Positions 8,696-18,556 of a stretch of DNA of 64,000 bases are shown here, piece after piece. The translations under genes were made by a program, and so were the position numbers. This DNA is from Pseudoalteromonas sp. NC201 (lineage in GTDB: Bacteria > Pseudomonadota > Gammaproteobacteria > Enterobacterales > Alteromonadaceae): NCBI RefSeq assembly GCF_002850255.1, contig NZ_CP022522.1, forward strand, positions 1,478,986-1,542,985. Direction: 5' to 3'. Each line of letters begins with the position of its first letter. Position 1 is the stretch's first letter. The notes beneath the pieces were generated by a model. That model searched no databases. It saw only the letters and a program-made list of their open reading frames with translations, and was not told the origin of the DNA.

Positions 8696-9319
8696 TTGCT
8701 AGAGATAGACGCCGTCACTTGTACCAAACAAGATAGATGCTTGTTTGACTCATTAAGTTTTACTCTCCATGCGGGGCAGATCATGCAAATTGAAGGCCCA
8801 AATGGTGCCGGAAAAACCTCTTTGTTGAGGATCATTGCTGGGTTCGCCAGAGCGGATGAAGGGCAGATCCGCTACAACAGCACTGATATCCGCGATGATT
8901 ATGATTCATTCGCTGCCGATTTATTATTTATTGGTCATAAGACAGGTGTCAATCAACAACTTAGTGCCTACGAAAATGTTCAACATTGGCTTATGGTTCA
9001 CGGCGCTCAGGCAGATGAAGAAGAAGTCTATACACTGCTTGCTAAGCTCGGCTTAATCGGACTTGAAGATGTACCTGTGCGGACATTGTCGGCAGGCCAA
9101 CAGCGCCGTGTTGCGTTAGTACGTTTGTGGCTGAATCAGGCCAAGCTTTGGGTGTTAGATGAACCATTTACTGCGCTGGATAAAAAAGGGGTCGCCATGT
9201 TGCAAACCCAGTTCCAGTCTCATCTCGACAAGGGGGGCGCCATTTTATTGACGACCCACCAAGATCTCACCGCACATTTTGCACAGTTACAAACCTTGGC
9301 GTTGGAGTACCGTTTGTAA
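8696..9319 (+). CDS. ccmA: Heme exporter ATP-binding subunit CcmA
   Basis: ATPase of the CcmABCD complex, which releases holo-CcmE from CcmC during cytochrome c maturation at the inner membrane. Walker A (GPNGAGKTSLLR) is near residue 34, the ABC signature is TLSAGQQRRVALVRL, Walker B is LWVLDEPF, and the switch histidine is in LLTTHQD. Its 207 residues are normal for CcmA. It appears to start with TTG at 8696, behind AGAGAAG, and the first residues (LEIDAVTC) match the usual CcmA beginning. The stop overlaps the ccmB start by one base, and it begins the nine-gene ccm operon. Confidence 0.95.
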   Translation: MLEIDAVTCTKQDRCLFDSLSFTLHAGQIMQIEGPNGAGKTSLLRIIAGFARADEGQIRYNSTDIRDDYDSFAADLLFIGHKTGVNQQLSAYENVQHWLMVHGAQADEEEVYTLLAKLGLIGLEDVPVRTLSAGQQRRVALVRLWLNQAKLWVLDEPFTALDKKGVAMLQTQFQSHLDKGGAILLTTHQDLTAHFAQLQTLALEYRL

Positions 9320-10005
9320 TGCAGACTCAACATTCTTATTGGTTAGCTTTTAAATCGGTTTATGCCAAAGATGTGACCTTGGCCTTTAGACAACGCGCTG
9401 AGATAGTCAATCCTTTGTTGTTTTTCCTTATCGTGATCACCTTATTTCCGTTAGCAATTGGGCCTGAACCTGCGCTGCTTACCAGAGTGGCTCCGGGTAT
9501 TATTTGGGTAGCGGCGCTTTTATCGACTATGTTAGGTCTAGATAAATTATTTAGGGACGATTACAACGACGGCTCATTAGAGCAATTGATTGCTTCACCT
9601 TATCCATTATCGCTATCAGTATTAGCAAAAGTAGCAGCGCATTGGACAGTCAGTGGTTTGCCTATGGTGGTGCTTGCGCCGTTGTTCGCGCTGTTAATGA
9701 ATCTCGAATCGCAGTCTCTCAATGCGACTGTACTGACCTTACTGATAGGTACACCGTTATTAAGTTTTATTGGGGCCATTGGCGCAGGACTCACCGTTGC
9801 ATTGCAAAAGGGTGGCATTTTAATGAGTTTACTCGTCCTTCCGCTTTATATCCCCGTATTGATTTTTGCAACGTCCGCCATAGATACCAGTAGCATGTCT
9901 TTAGCGTATGGTGGTCAGCTTGCAATCCTTGGTGCGATGCTTGCCGTCGCAATTGTTGCCGCACCAATTGCCATATCGTCAGCTTTAAGAGTGAGTGTAA
10001 GTTAA
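9319..10005 (+). CDS. ccmB: Heme exporter permease CcmB
   Basis: An inner-membrane protein of about six helices that forms the membrane part of the CcmAB ATPase. The length of 228 residues is typical. The N-terminal cytoplasmic segment (KSVYAKDVTLAFRQRAEI) and the conserved LLGLDKLFRDDYNDGSLEQL loop are characteristic. The start ATG overlaps the ccmA stop codon, and ccmC follows after one base. Confidence 0.95.
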   Translation: MQTQHSYWLAFKSVYAKDVTLAFRQRAEIVNPLLFFLIVITLFPLAIGPEPALLTRVAPGIIWVAALLSTMLGLDKLFRDDYNDGSLEQLIASPYPLSLSVLAKVAAHWTVSGLPMVVLAPLFALLMNLESQSLNATVLTLLIGTPLLSFIGAIGAGLTVALQKGGILMSLLVLPLYIPVLIFATSAIDTSSMSLAYGGQLAILGAMLAVAIVAAPIAISSALRVSVS

Positions 10006-10006
10006 A

Positions 10007-10744
10007 ATGTGGAAGTGGTTACATCCTTATGCCAAAGCGGAGCGTGCTTACCAACTGTGTAACACCTTGCTTCCTTACTTTGCCGTGATTGCGGTAGTGG
10101 GCTTAATTGTTGGATGGGTTTGGGGGTTAGCCTATGCGCCAGCCGACTACCAACAAAAAGACAGCTATCGTATTATCTTTATTCATGTGCCGTCGGCTAT
10201 CTGGTCAATGGGTGCATACTCGTCTATGGCTATTGCGGCTATTGTTGCCTTGGTATGGCAAATTCGTAATGCTGAACTGGCGGTTATAGCCATTGCACCT
10301 ATTGGTGCGGCAATGACTGCGATTGCGTTAATCACTGGTGCTGCTTGGGGTAAACCTATGTGGGGCGCTTGGTGGGTCTGGGATGCAAGATTGACATCAG
10401 AGCTTATCCTATTGTTTTTGTACTTCGGTGTTTTGTCTCTATATCATGCCTTTGAAGATAAAAAATCAGGTGGTCGAGCTGCCTGTATTCTTGCCATTGT
10501 CGGGGTCGTTAATCTGCCTATTATTCATTTCTCGGTAGAGTGGTGGAATACGCTGCATCAGGGATCAACTATCACCAAATTTGATACTTCAGCGATTGAT
10601 CCTTCCATGTTGTGGCCTTTGTTGATCAACATAGTGGCGTTTGCTGGTGTGCTTGGCGTGGTTACGCTAATTCGTTTGAAAAATGAAATTTTACGAAGCG
10701 AACAACACCGTCCTTGGGTCCGCGAATTAGTGAATAGGGGTTAA
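10007..10744 (+). CDS. ccmC: Heme lyase and export protein CcmC
   Basis: CcmC attaches heme to the chaperone CcmE in the periplasm. The sequence has six membrane helices and the tryptophan-rich WWD signature (GAAWGKPMWGAWWVWDARL), with conserved periplasmic histidines flanking it (FIHVPSA and HFSVEWWNTLHQGS). Length is 245 residues, normal for the family. It is placed between ccmB and ccmD with near-zero spacing. Confidence 0.96.
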   Translation: MWKWLHPYAKAERAYQLCNTLLPYFAVIAVVGLIVGWVWGLAYAPADYQQKDSYRIIFIHVPSAIWSMGAYSSMAIAAIVALVWQIRNAELAVIAIAPIGAAMTAIALITGAAWGKPMWGAWWVWDARLTSELILLFLYFGVLSLYHAFEDKKSGGRAACILAIVGVVNLPIIHFSVEWWNTLHQGSTITKFDTSAIDPSMLWPLLINIVAFAGVLGVVTLIRLKNEILRSEQHRPWVRELVNRG

Positions 10745-10746
10745 TC

Positions 10747-10950
10747 ATGCAGTTTGAATCCTTCAGTGAATTTTTAGCCATGGGTGGCTATGGCTTTTAT
10801 GTTTGGCTCTCATTCGGCTCATGTGCATTAATACTGGCTGGTATGTTAGTCGGCTCTATCTTGGATGGTAAGAAGCTAAAGCAAGCAGTTAAAGCGCAAA
10901 TGGCAAGAGAAGCACGGATTAAAAAAGCAAAAGAGGAGTCGCAAGCATGA
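10747..10950 (+). CDS. ccmD: Heme exporter small subunit CcmD
   Basis: A 67-residue protein with one membrane helix (about residues 17-40) and a basic, helical cytoplasmic tail ([23 protein letters not shown]). The motif [16 protein letters not shown] is typical of CcmD, which stabilises the CcmC-CcmE complex with CcmAB. Its stop overlaps the ccmE start by 4 bases. Confidence 0.93.
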   Translation: MQFESFSEFLAMGGYGFYVWLSFGSCALILAGMLVGSILDGKKLKQAVKAQMAREARIKKAKEESQA

Positions 10951-11426
10951 ATCCTAGACGCAAAAAGAGATTATTCACCGTTGCTGCCGTAATCTTTGGT
11001 ATTGGCGCAGCGGTTGGGCTTACGCTTTATGCACTACAAGAAAATATTAATTTGTTTTACACGCCGAGCGAGCTTGTTGAAGGTAAAGGTGAGTTAAAAG
11101 AAATCCCGCAAATTGGCCAGAAGCTGCGTATTGGCGGTATGGTTGTGCCAGGTTCAGTGGTGCGTGATGAAACGTCTTTAGATGTGTCATTTAAACTTAT
11201 CGACACCGGTCCTATGGTTACTATTCGTTACAAAGGCATCCTTCCTGACCTATTCCGTGAAGGCCAAGGTATTGTAGCGCAAGGGACGTTAGTTGAGTCT
11301 AATGTAGTTGAAGCGTTTGAAGTACTTGCCAAGCATGATGAAGAGTATATGCCATCAGAAGTGGCTGAAGCCGTGAAAGGCATTAAACACGAAAAGCCAA
11401 AATATAATTTAAACAGCGAGAACTAA
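10947..11426 (+). CDS. ccmE: Cytochrome c maturation heme chaperone CcmE
   Basis: A periplasmic, membrane-tethered heme chaperone. It has an N-terminal membrane anchor after the basic MNPRRKKR start, then an OB-fold ([34 protein letters not shown]). The heme-binding histidine lies in [11 protein letters not shown], with the conserved downstream tyrosine. Length is 159 residues. It overlaps ccmD by 4 bases and ends one base before ccmF. Confidence 0.96.
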   Translation: MNPRRKKRLFTVAAVIFGIGAAVGLTLYALQENINLFYTPSELVEGKGELKEIPQIGQKLRIGGMVVPGSVVRDETSLDVSFKLIDTGPMVTIRYKGILPDLFREGQGIVAQGTLVESNVVEAFEVLAKHDEEYMPSEVAEAVKGIKHEKPKYNLNSEN

Positions 11427-11427
11427 A

Positions 11428-13386
11428 ATGGTCCCAGAAATAGGTTACTTCGCCTTAGTTCTGGCGATGGCATTGAGCTTATTACTGTGTATTTTCCCAT
11501 TGTGGGGTGCTTATACGGGTAATTTGAGGCTGATGAAAGCCGCTCCTTCACTGGCCGTTGGTCAGTGTATTCTAGTTGTTTTCTCATTTATGGTACTGAT
11601 CTACATCACGTTAATGGATGACTTTACGGTTGCGTATGTGGCGCATCATTCGAGCAGTACTTTACCTTGGTATTATAAAATCACCTCAACATGGGGTGGA
11701 CACGAAGGCGCAATTTTACTGTGGTTGGTAATGCAATCCATGTGGACCATGCTGGTTGCTGTGATGTCAAAGTCGCTACCGTGGGTATTGCGAGCGCGTG
11801 TGTTAGGTGTCCTTGGCTTTTTAGGGGTGGGTTTTATGCTCTATACCCTGTGGATGTCGAGCCCGTTTGAGCGTTTGCTTCCTTACTTCCCTGTTGAAGG
11901 GCGTGATTTGAATCCATTATTGCAAGACCCAGGTATGATCATTCACCCGCCGCTCCTTTATATGGGTTATGTTGGCTTATCTGTGTCTTTCTCTTTTGCA
12001 ATTGCTGCGCTTTTAACCGGTAAACTTGATAATACTTGGGCTAAATGGTCTCGTCCTTGGACAATGGCCGCATGGGGCTTTCTTACTCTAGGCATTACAA
12101 TTGGTAGTTGGTGGGCGTACTCAGAGCTTGGCTGGGGCGGTTGGTGGTTCTGGGATCCGGTGGAAAACGCTTCACTGATGCCTTGGCTTGTTGCAACCGC
12201 TTTATTGCATTCACTCGCAGTAACGGAAAAACGTGGTGTGTTTAAGTCTTGGACAGTACTACTTGCTATCACCGCGTTTAGTTTATGTTTACTGGGTACT
12301 TTTATCGTTCGCTCAGGCATTATCGTATCGGTGCATGCGTTTGCAACCGATCCTGACCGTGGTTTATATATCCTGTCATTCTTAGCTGTGGTTGTGGGTG
12401 GCAGCTTAGCGCTTTACGCACTGCGCGTAGCTCAAGTATATAGCGAAGGGCGTTATCAATTCATTTCGCGTGAAGTGGCGCTGTGGATCAACAATATCTT
12501 CTTAGTGGTTGCGACCTTGATTGTATTATTGGGCACGCTATTGCCTATGATCCACAAAGAGTTGGGCTTAGGCTCTATTTCTATTGGCGTACCTTTCTTT
12601 AACCAAATGTTTGCGATATTAATCGTGCCGTTCGCGATTTTGCTGGGTTTAGCCCCTATGCTGCGCTGGAAACAAAATAAAATGCCGCCACTAGTGAAAA
12701 AATGGGCTGTATTGATTGCGGTGAGTTTAGTGCTCACCGCGACGTGGTTGTACTCGAGCTACGAAGTGGTGGCACCACTAACGTTTGTTGCGACAGCGCT
12801 GGCTGTGTGGATAAGTGTGGCTACTGCTGCTGACTTATTTAATAAAGTGACTGTTCACCCAAGTGTTGCGATCGGCTTTAAAAAGCTAGGATTGAGCTAT
12901 TGGGCAATGGTACTTGGGCACATTGGTATTGCCTTTGTTATCGCGTCGGTGACGCTAACTTCAGCATACTCAGTTGAGCGCTCCGTGAGCATGAAACCCG
13001 GTGAAACGGCGATGCTAAACGAGTACGAATATCGCTTTGATGGCGTAAAAGAAATTCGAGGCCCGAACTACGGTGGTCATGCTGGCGTAGTGACGGTATT
13101 CAAAAATGGTAAAAAAGTAACCGAGCTGCATGCAGAAAAACGCCGTTATGATGTAGGGATGCAGTTTATGACCGAAGCCGCTATTGATGATGGTTTCTTC
13201 CGTGATTTATATTTAGCACTCGGCGAGCCGCTTTCTGCAGGCGCGTGGTCGCTTAGGATCTATCACAAACCATACGTACGCTGGATGTGGCTAGGTGGGC
13301 TACTTATCTCTTTTGCCGGCTTCATTGTGCTTGCGGATAAACGCTACCGCAACCGCGTTAAAAAATCATCCCAAGTGGAGGCTTAA
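11428..13386 (+). CDS. ccmF: Heme lyase subunit CcmF
   Basis: A large inner-membrane protein (652 residues, about 15 helices) that ligates heme to apocytochrome c together with CcmH and CcmI. The WWD motif is seen as GWGGWWFWDPVENASLMPWL. Four conserved histidines appear in the expected contexts (HHSSSTLPWYYK, HEGAILLW, IIHPPLLYMGY, HAFATDP). It lies in the middle of the ccm operon, with a two-base gap from ccmE and one base before ccmG. Confidence 0.96.
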   Translation: MVPEIGYFALVLAMALSLLLCIFPLWGAYTGNLRLMKAAPSLAVGQCILVVFSFMVLIYITLMDDFTVAYVAHHSSSTLPWYYKITSTWGGHEGAILLWLVMQSMWTMLVAVMSKSLPWVLRARVLGVLGFLGVGFMLYTLWMSSPFERLLPYFPVEGRDLNPLLQDPGMIIHPPLLYMGYVGLSVSFSFAIAALLTGKLDNTWAKWSRPWTMAAWGFLTLGITIGSWWAYSELGWGGWWFWDPVENASLMPWLVATALLHSLAVTEKRGVFKSWTVLLAITAFSLCLLGTFIVRSGIIVSVHAFATDPDRGLYILSFLAVVVGGSLALYALRVAQVYSEGRYQFISREVALWINNIFLVVATLIVLLGTLLPMIHKELGLGSISIGVPFFNQMFAILIVPFAILLGLAPMLRWKQNKMPPLVKKWAVLIAVSLVLTATWLYSSYEVVAPLTFVATALAVWISVATAADLFNKVTVHPSVAIGFKKLGLSYWAMVLGHIGIAFVIASVTLTSAYSVERSVSMKPGETAMLNEYEYRFDGVKEIRGPNYGGHAGVVTVFKNGKKVTELHAEKRRYDVGMQFMTEAAIDDGFFRDLYLALGEPLSAGAWSLRIYHKPYVRWMWLGGLLISFAGFIVLADKRYRNRVKKSSQVEA

Positions 13387-13387
13387 C

Positions 13388-13960
13388 ATGAACCGCAAGT
13401 TATTAGGTTTAGTGCCTTTTTTGATATTTATTTTCCTTTGTGTGTTTTTGTACCAAGGACTATTTGGTAATCCAAGAGAACTTCAGACAGGCCGTTTAGG
13501 ACACACTATGCCTGAGTTTTCTTTACCCGATCTAATGGATAGTGATAAAACTTGGACCGCCGACTCGCTTAGGGGTGAAGTCTACTTGATGAACGTATGG
13601 GGCACTTGGTGCCCAACGTGTATCGCTGAGCTAGGTTATTTAACTGAGCTTAGAGAGCGTGGCGTGAAAATAATAGGCCTGTATTACGAGCAGGCTTATG
13701 ACCCTGATTTTGGCGACCAGTTTGATATCAATGCACTAAGACAAGATGTCAATAACATGCTGAGTCGTGCTGGTAACCCATACCAATTTAACATTCTTGA
13801 TTTGGAGCGTACACTAGCACTGGATCTAGGAGTTTCAGGCGCGCCAGAGACTTTTTTGGTAGATAAGCAAGGTAAGATTTTGTTGCATCATACTGGCGAC
13901 ATCAATGAACGCGTGTGGCGCACTAAGTTTGCGGCAATCTATCAGGAGTTAACGCAATGA
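13388..13960 (+). CDS. ccmG: Thiol:disulfide interchange protein CcmG (DsbE)
   Basis: A membrane-anchored periplasmic thioredoxin-fold protein that keeps apocytochrome CxxCH cysteines or CcmH reduced. There is an N-terminal anchor (residues 5-25), the redox motif GTWCPTC near residue 75, and the cis-proline segment VSGAPETFLVD. Start is ATG 13388, one codon spacing after the ccmF stop. The protein is 190 residues, the usual size. Its stop overlaps the start of ccmH by 4 bases. Confidence 0.95.
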   Translation: MNRKLLGLVPFLIFIFLCVFLYQGLFGNPRELQTGRLGHTMPEFSLPDLMDSDKTWTADSLRGEVYLMNVWGTWCPTCIAELGYLTELRERGVKIIGLYYEQAYDPDFGDQFDINALRQDVNNMLSRAGNPYQFNILDLERTLALDLGVSGAPETFLVDKQGKILLHHTGDINERVWRTKFAAIYQELTQ

Positions 13961-14421
13961 AATATGTAATTGTTTTGCTTTTAATGATGATTACTGCAGC
14001 GGCGCAAGCAACGGAAGATAAGTATAACTTTGCCACGGCGGAACGTGAGCAAACTTTCCGAGAGCTGACTCATGAGCTACGTTGCCCTAAATGCCAGAAC
14101 CAAAACATTGCAGATTCAGATGCCGTCGTTGCCAAAGACCTGCGTGACAAAGTCATCGCATTGGTTAATGAAGGTCAGTCTAAGCAAGAGGTCATTGATT
14201 ATATGATCGACCGCTATGGCTATTTCGTTCATTATCAACCACCTGTTACGCCTGCAACAATCGTACTTTGGGTGCTGCCAGTGGCAATCATTATTTTAGG
14301 TTTCGGCTTTATTATATTTCGTCAAAAACGCGCTGCGAAAAAACAAGATTGGAATGCCGCAGACGAACAAAAGCTAGCTGAGCTCATTAATCAATATCAA
14401 CGTCAGGAGCGTGAGCAGTGA
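13957..14421 (+). CDS. ccmH: Cytochrome c maturation protein CcmH (CcmL-type, N-terminal module)
   Basis: Periplasmic thiol oxidoreductase that presents reduced apocytochrome for heme attachment. A signal peptide (about residues 1-18) is followed by the redox motif LRCPKCQNQNIADSDA, and a C-terminal membrane helix (about 105-127) anchors it. Here the E. coli CcmH is split into two genes, this one and ccmI, as in most gammaproteobacteria. The start overlaps ccmG and the stop overlaps ccmI. Confidence 0.95.
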   Translation: MKYVIVLLLMMITAAAQATEDKYNFATAEREQTFRELTHELRCPKCQNQNIADSDAVVAKDLRDKVIALVNEGQSKQEVIDYMIDRYGYFVHYQPPVTPATIVLWVLPVAIIILGFGFIIFRQKRAAKKQDWNAADEQKLAELINQYQRQEREQ

Positions 14422-15701
14422 GCGAATTCTCGACAGATTTAACTCAAATGTGGTTTTTGTTTCTTCTGCTAGGCATATTTGCCGGTCTGTTTGTGGTTTT
14501 TCCGTTTATTAAAAAGGAAAAGCGCGTCACGGTTGATCACGATGCGAACGCCGAGCGTATCGATATTTTTCATCAGCGTTTGGAAGAGTTAAAAGAAGAG
14601 CTTGCTAATCAGCGTATCGAAAAAGACAGTTATAATGAATCTGTGGTTGAACTCAAGCGTCGCTTATTGAACGAGTTATCGCCTGAACAATCATTGACGA
14701 GTCGTGGTGACAACCGTGTATTAGCGCTGACAGGTATTGCTTTTATGGTGCTGGTGACAGGTGTCTTTTATTACTATACGGGTAGCCACAGGCAAATAGC
14801 TAGCTGGCATGAAGCCGTTGAAAAGTTACCTGAGTATGGTGAGCGTGCAGTAATGCAATCTGGAGAGCCGCTAAATGCCAACGAGCTACAAGCATTTGCG
14901 CTGGGACTAAGAACTAAACTAGCAACCGCTGGCGACGATGCAGTTGCATGGATGTTACTTGGTCGTGTTGCAATGTCACTTAGTGACTTTGAGATGGCGA
15001 TGCAGGCATTTGATAAAGCACTCGTGATGCAACCTAATAACAATAATGTTTTGGTGAATTATAGCCAAGCATTATTGATAGAGGGCTCAGAGCCAAGTAT
15101 GAATCGCGCGGCCAGAATGTTGTCAAAAGTGCTCAAGAATGATCCAACGAATATTGATGCGATTAGCTTGCTGGCGTTAATTGCCTATGAACGTCAAGAT
15201 TGGAAAGAGTCAAAAGCCGCTTTTGAAGTCTTGTTGTCACAATTAACCAAAGATGATCCGCGTTATGAGATGATCGCAGGGCGGATTGCTGAAATCGAGC
15301 AAAAGTTGGGTCAACAAACAGATGAACCAGTAGCTGTAAAAGCTGGTATTGTCGCTACTGTAACCATTTCAGCTGAGTTACAGAACAAGATTCCAAAGGA
15401 CAGCACGTTGTTCGTTTTTGCAAAAGCGGCTGAAGGCCCAGCCATGCCATTGGCGGTCGCCAAAATTACAAACTTTAACTTGCCAATGACGGTAAACCTA
15501 GATGATAGTATGGCAATGATGCCTGAATTAACCTTGTCGAAATTTTCTCAAGTTACGGTCACCGCACGTATTTCTAATGATGGTTCAGTAATGCCTTCAG
15601 ATGGAGAACTAGAGGGTGCTTCAAGCGTAATTGAACTTCAACAAGGCGAAAATCAGCTCACTGTCGAGATTAGTCGTGTCTTAACAAATACAGGGAAATA
15701 A
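14418..15701 (+). CDS. ccmI: Cytochrome c maturation TPR protein CcmI
   Basis: CcmI binds the C-terminal helix of apocytochrome c and hands it to the heme lyase. It has two membrane helices (residues 10-31 and around 98-118) joined by a coiled cytoplasmic segment, then a periplasmic TPR region (about 165-290: WMLLGRVAMSLSDFEMAMQA, NVLVNYSQALL) and a C-terminal beta-rich domain. It starts with GTG at 14418, overlapping the ccmH stop. It is the last ccm gene, and the ATG of mlaA immediately follows its stop codon. Confidence 0.93.
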   Translation: MSEFSTDLTQMWFLFLLLGIFAGLFVVFPFIKKEKRVTVDHDANAERIDIFHQRLEELKEELANQRIEKDSYNESVVELKRRLLNELSPEQSLTSRGDNRVLALTGIAFMVLVTGVFYYYTGSHRQIASWHEAVEKLPEYGERAVMQSGEPLNANELQAFALGLRTKLATAGDDAVAWMLLGRVAMSLSDFEMAMQAFDKALVMQPNNNNVLVNYSQALLIEGSEPSMNRAARMLSKVLKNDPTNIDAISLLALIAYERQDWKESKAAFEVLLSQLTKDDPRYEMIAGRIAEIEQKLGQQTDEPVAVKAGIVATVTISAELQNKIPKDSTLFVFAKAAEGPAMPLAVAKITNFNLPMTVNLDDSMAMMPELTLSKFSQVTVTARISNDGSVMPSDGELEGASSVIELQQGENQLTVEISRVLTNTGK

Positions 15702-16433
15702 ATGCTTAAAGCTGTGCTCACAGGTTTACTTGTGCTGACCGTTGTCGGTTGTGCGCAAGTACCCGAAGAGAAAAAGGATCCACGAGATCCATTTCAATCA
15801 CTTAACCGTCCACTTTATGACTTCAATATGGATGTGTTGGACGCCTATATCTTACGGCCTGTTGCTAAAGGATATGTTGCGGTGACTCCCGCTCCTGTGC
15901 GCAGTAGTGTGGTTAATTTCACCACCAACATCGCCGCGCCGACCGATGCAGTAAACGCGGCATTGCAGGGCAAGCCTGATCATATGGCAATCAATGTTGC
16001 TCGCTTTTTAGTTAATTCTACGGTCGGTATTTTTGGCTTGTTTGATGTTGCGAAAACACTTGGCCTTGAGCTTAAAGACGAAGATTTTGGCCAAACCCTT
16101 GGGGTGTGGGGCGTTGGTGATGGTGCGTATATTATGATCCCAGGTATGGGACCGACGACCGCGAGAAACTTAACGGGTGATGTAGTCGATAACTTTGTCT
16201 TGCCAGAAATTGCACTCACCACGCCACAAACAGTATTAGTGTTTGCGCTGCGTGCGGTTGAGGCAAGAGCGGCTTTGATGTCACAAGAAAAGCTGCTAAA
16301 TGAGTCGCTTGATCCATACACTTTCTTAAAGGATGTATACTATCAACGTCAATTGTACGAGCTATTTGATGGCAACCCGCCAATGGAAGAAGAGCCGGAT
16401 GATTTTGACGAGAACTTTTTAGAGAACCTGTAA
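15702..16433 (+). CDS. mlaA: Outer-membrane lipid asymmetry lipoprotein MlaA (VacJ)
   Basis: MlaA sits in the outer membrane and extracts mislocalised phospholipids for return to the inner membrane through the Mla system. A lipoprotein signal ends at VVGCAQ (Cys 17). The body shows family motifs DPFQSLNRPLYDFN, RFLVNSTVGIFGLFDVA, EDFGQTLGVWGVGDGAYIMIP and the PGMGPTTARN segment. Length (243) is typical. It begins directly after the ccmI stop, so it may be transcribed with the ccm operon, and a strong terminator follows. Confidence 0.95.
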   Translation: MLKAVLTGLLVLTVVGCAQVPEEKKDPRDPFQSLNRPLYDFNMDVLDAYILRPVAKGYVAVTPAPVRSSVVNFTTNIAAPTDAVNAALQGKPDHMAINVARFLVNSTVGIFGLFDVAKTLGLELKDEDFGQTLGVWGVGDGAYIMIPGMGPTTARNLTGDVVDNFVLPEIALTTPQTVLVFALRAVEARAALMSQEKLLNESLDPYTFLKDVYYQRQLYELFDGNPPMEEEPDDFDENFLENL

Positions 16434-16437
16434 AAAT

Positions 16438-16462
16438 AAAGGTCGGCAATCGCCGACCTTTT
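16438..16462. terminator. Bidirectional terminator between mlaA and the copper receptor gene
   Basis: A 10-bp perfect stem, AAAGGTCGGC / GCCGACCTTT, with loop AATC and T/A tracts on both sides. It serves the converging mlaA and TonB-receptor transcripts. Confidence 0.9.
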
Positions 16463-16480
16463 CGTTATCTTTGCGAAAAC

Positions 16481-18499
16481 TTAAAAGCGCCAGTTGAGAT
16501 TTGCCCAAAGCGTCCTTCCCGGCTCATTGACTCGATCAATTTGGTCAAAGCCACTTACTGCGGCGCCTGAACGACTTAAATGCTCGGCATAGGTTTTATC
16601 GAGCACATTATCTACTCCTGCACTGAGTTGTAATGCATCGCTATATTGATAATTGGTGTTGAGTGCAAGTGTACCAAATCCAGTCGTTGCAGCGATATCC
16701 TGACCTGCAATATTCCCTTGTCCAATCGCCACTCTATGCTGGTGTTGTACTAATCTTACCAATCCGCCTAGTTGCCACTTATCGCTTAATTGGTAATTGC
16801 TTGCAATACGCAGTTGCAAAGGTGGTTGCTGAGCTAATGCGAGATTGTCAGTAAGGTTATTACCCTTTACATAGTTGATACTTCCGGTGAGTTGTAGCGC
16901 TTTGCTCGCTTGCCACATTACTTCACCCTCAAAACCGAAGGTTTCCGCGTCAATATTTCTGGTCACTTTTGACGTCATATTCATCTTTTCAAACATATTG
17001 TCGACTAATAAATAGTCGTCAATTTGGTTATAGAACACCGAGAAATTGACGTTAATGGCCTTGAACTGTTTTACCAATCCAGCATCTAATTGCAAGGTCT
17101 TTTCAGTATCGACATTAAAGGCAGAAATAGACGTTTCACTTCCTCGACTACCACCGACAACTTCCCAGTAATCGGGAAAACGCTCTGTAACGCCGAAACC
17201 GACAAAATAGCTGCTGTTTTCAGACTGTGCTTGATAACGGCTAAATCCGCTGAATAACGTATCGTCTCTTGTTTGTAGGGCGGTTGGGTTTGGTTTCATT
17301 GACATCATTGCGTTTATCATGGTGCGATGATCTTCACTCTGCCAATCATCAATGCGTAATCCGCTAACCCATTGGCTGGAGCGACCCAATTGATATTCGA
17401 ACTCGGCAAATACACCGAGCTGTCTAAATTCAGCATCTATTTGGCGCGGCATCGTTTCTACCGGATTGTTGAATTGATCTCGGCTGACTCGATTGCGGTG
17501 CTCATTTGCTTGATAATCGACACCGTAGACAAAAGTATGTTGGGCATTGATTTCTGAAGTCAACGTAAGCTTTGCGCCATAAGTTTTACGGTCAGGATTG
17601 GAGGAGGTTGGTGTTTTCATCATCATGTTAGCAACAAAAGGACGTAAGCTATGATTGTCCATGATGTGGTCGACGTAGTTATAGTATGCGTTGAATGTTA
17701 ACTCTTCAATCAGAGATGAAAGGGAGGATAATTTGATATTCAGGCCAATATTTTCTCGGTCGAAGAGGCTACCATCCATCATGCGGTCGGCATAGGCAAC
17801 TTCACCATCGCTCACCCCGTAAGTGATAGAGTAAAAGGCGTCATCGCTTGGGGTATAGGCAAACTCTGTGTCTATATTCCAGCGCTCGTAAGCCGAGTGA
17901 ACTTTGGTACCATTGCCATCTTCATAATCATCAGCATCGCTGTAATTTGCAGCGATCCGAGCGTATCCGCGTTCATTACCAGCCTTGATATCACTGTTAA
18001 CACTGTGGCGGCCTTGGCTCGACAGCACCGCATTGGTAAAGCCAATCACTTCTGACTTAGCTAGGCGTTCATTTTCACGCTCAAATACCACAGTGGCAGC
18101 ACTGTTGCCTGGCCCATACAACACAGTTTGTGGGCCTTTGATGACTTTTAAGGTGTCGTAGGATTGTGGCGTAATATATGCCGTTGGCGGATCCATGCGG
18201 CTACCGCAACCACCCAGCGTTTGACCATTATTGGCGATAATCGCAATTCTAGAGCCTGCCATACCGCGAAACACAGGGTCAGCGCTTGCGCCGCCTTTTT
18301 TAATTAGTGAGAACCCGGCGATTGAAGAGAGTAAATCCGCGCCATCTTGTGCTGGTAGTGGTTGGCGTACTGCTTTGGTATCCGTTGTTAGCGTAATTGG
18401 TGTTTGCATCGGTGCAATAACAACGATTTTTTCAATTTCATCGGCATGAGTTATGGGGGATAAGGAAACAATAGCAAGAGAGAGTAGGGTGCGTTTCAT
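16481..18499 (-). CDS. TonB-dependent outer-membrane copper receptor (OprC/NosA type)
   Basis: A 672-residue outer-membrane beta-barrel receptor. It has a signal peptide (cleavage after ITHA), a TonB-box-like IEKIVVIAP, a plug domain (PVFRGMAGSRIAIIANNGQ, then LGGCGSRMDPPTAYI, VIKGPQTVLYGP) and a barrel ending in a terminal aromatic residue (NLNWRF). The CGSRMDPPTAY stretch and methionine-rich barrel loops (NMMMKTP, NAMMSMKPN, MFEKMNM) are typical of the TonB-copper family, which imports copper or loads copper enzymes. Energy could come from the TonB2-like system at 37-42 kb (inference). It is monocistronic and converges with mlaA. Confidence 0.87.
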   Translation of the reverse strand: MKRTLLSLAIVSLSPITHADEIEKIVVIAPMQTPITLTTDTKAVRQPLPAQDGADLLSSIAGFSLIKKGGASADPVFRGMAGSRIAIIANNGQTLGGCGSRMDPPTAYITPQSYDTLKVIKGPQTVLYGPGNSAATVVFERENERLAKSEVIGFTNAVLSSQGRHSVNSDIKAGNERGYARIAANYSDADDYEDGNGTKVHSAYERWNIDTEFAYTPSDDAFYSITYGVSDGEVAYADRMMDGSLFDRENIGLNIKLSSLSSLIEELTFNAYYNYVDHIMDNHSLRPFVANMMMKTPTSSNPDRKTYGAKLTLTSEINAQHTFVYGVDYQANEHRNRVSRDQFNNPVETMPRQIDAEFRQLGVFAEFEYQLGRSSQWVSGLRIDDWQSEDHRTMINAMMSMKPNPTALQTRDDTLFSGFSRYQAQSENSSYFVGFGVTERFPDYWEVVGGSRGSETSISAFNVDTEKTLQLDAGLVKQFKAINVNFSVFYNQIDDYLLVDNMFEKMNMTSKVTRNIDAETFGFEGEVMWQASKALQLTGSINYVKGNNLTDNLALAQQPPLQLRIASNYQLSDKWQLGGLVRLVQHQHRVAIGQGNIAGQDIAATTGFGTLALNTNYQYSDALQLSAGVDNVLDKTYAEHLSRSGAAVSGFDQIDRVNEPGRTLWANLNWRF

Positions 18500-18556
18500 A
18501 AGTTCACTTTGAAGTTGTTTTGGTGAACTTATTTTATCGCTATCAGGTGCTTAGCG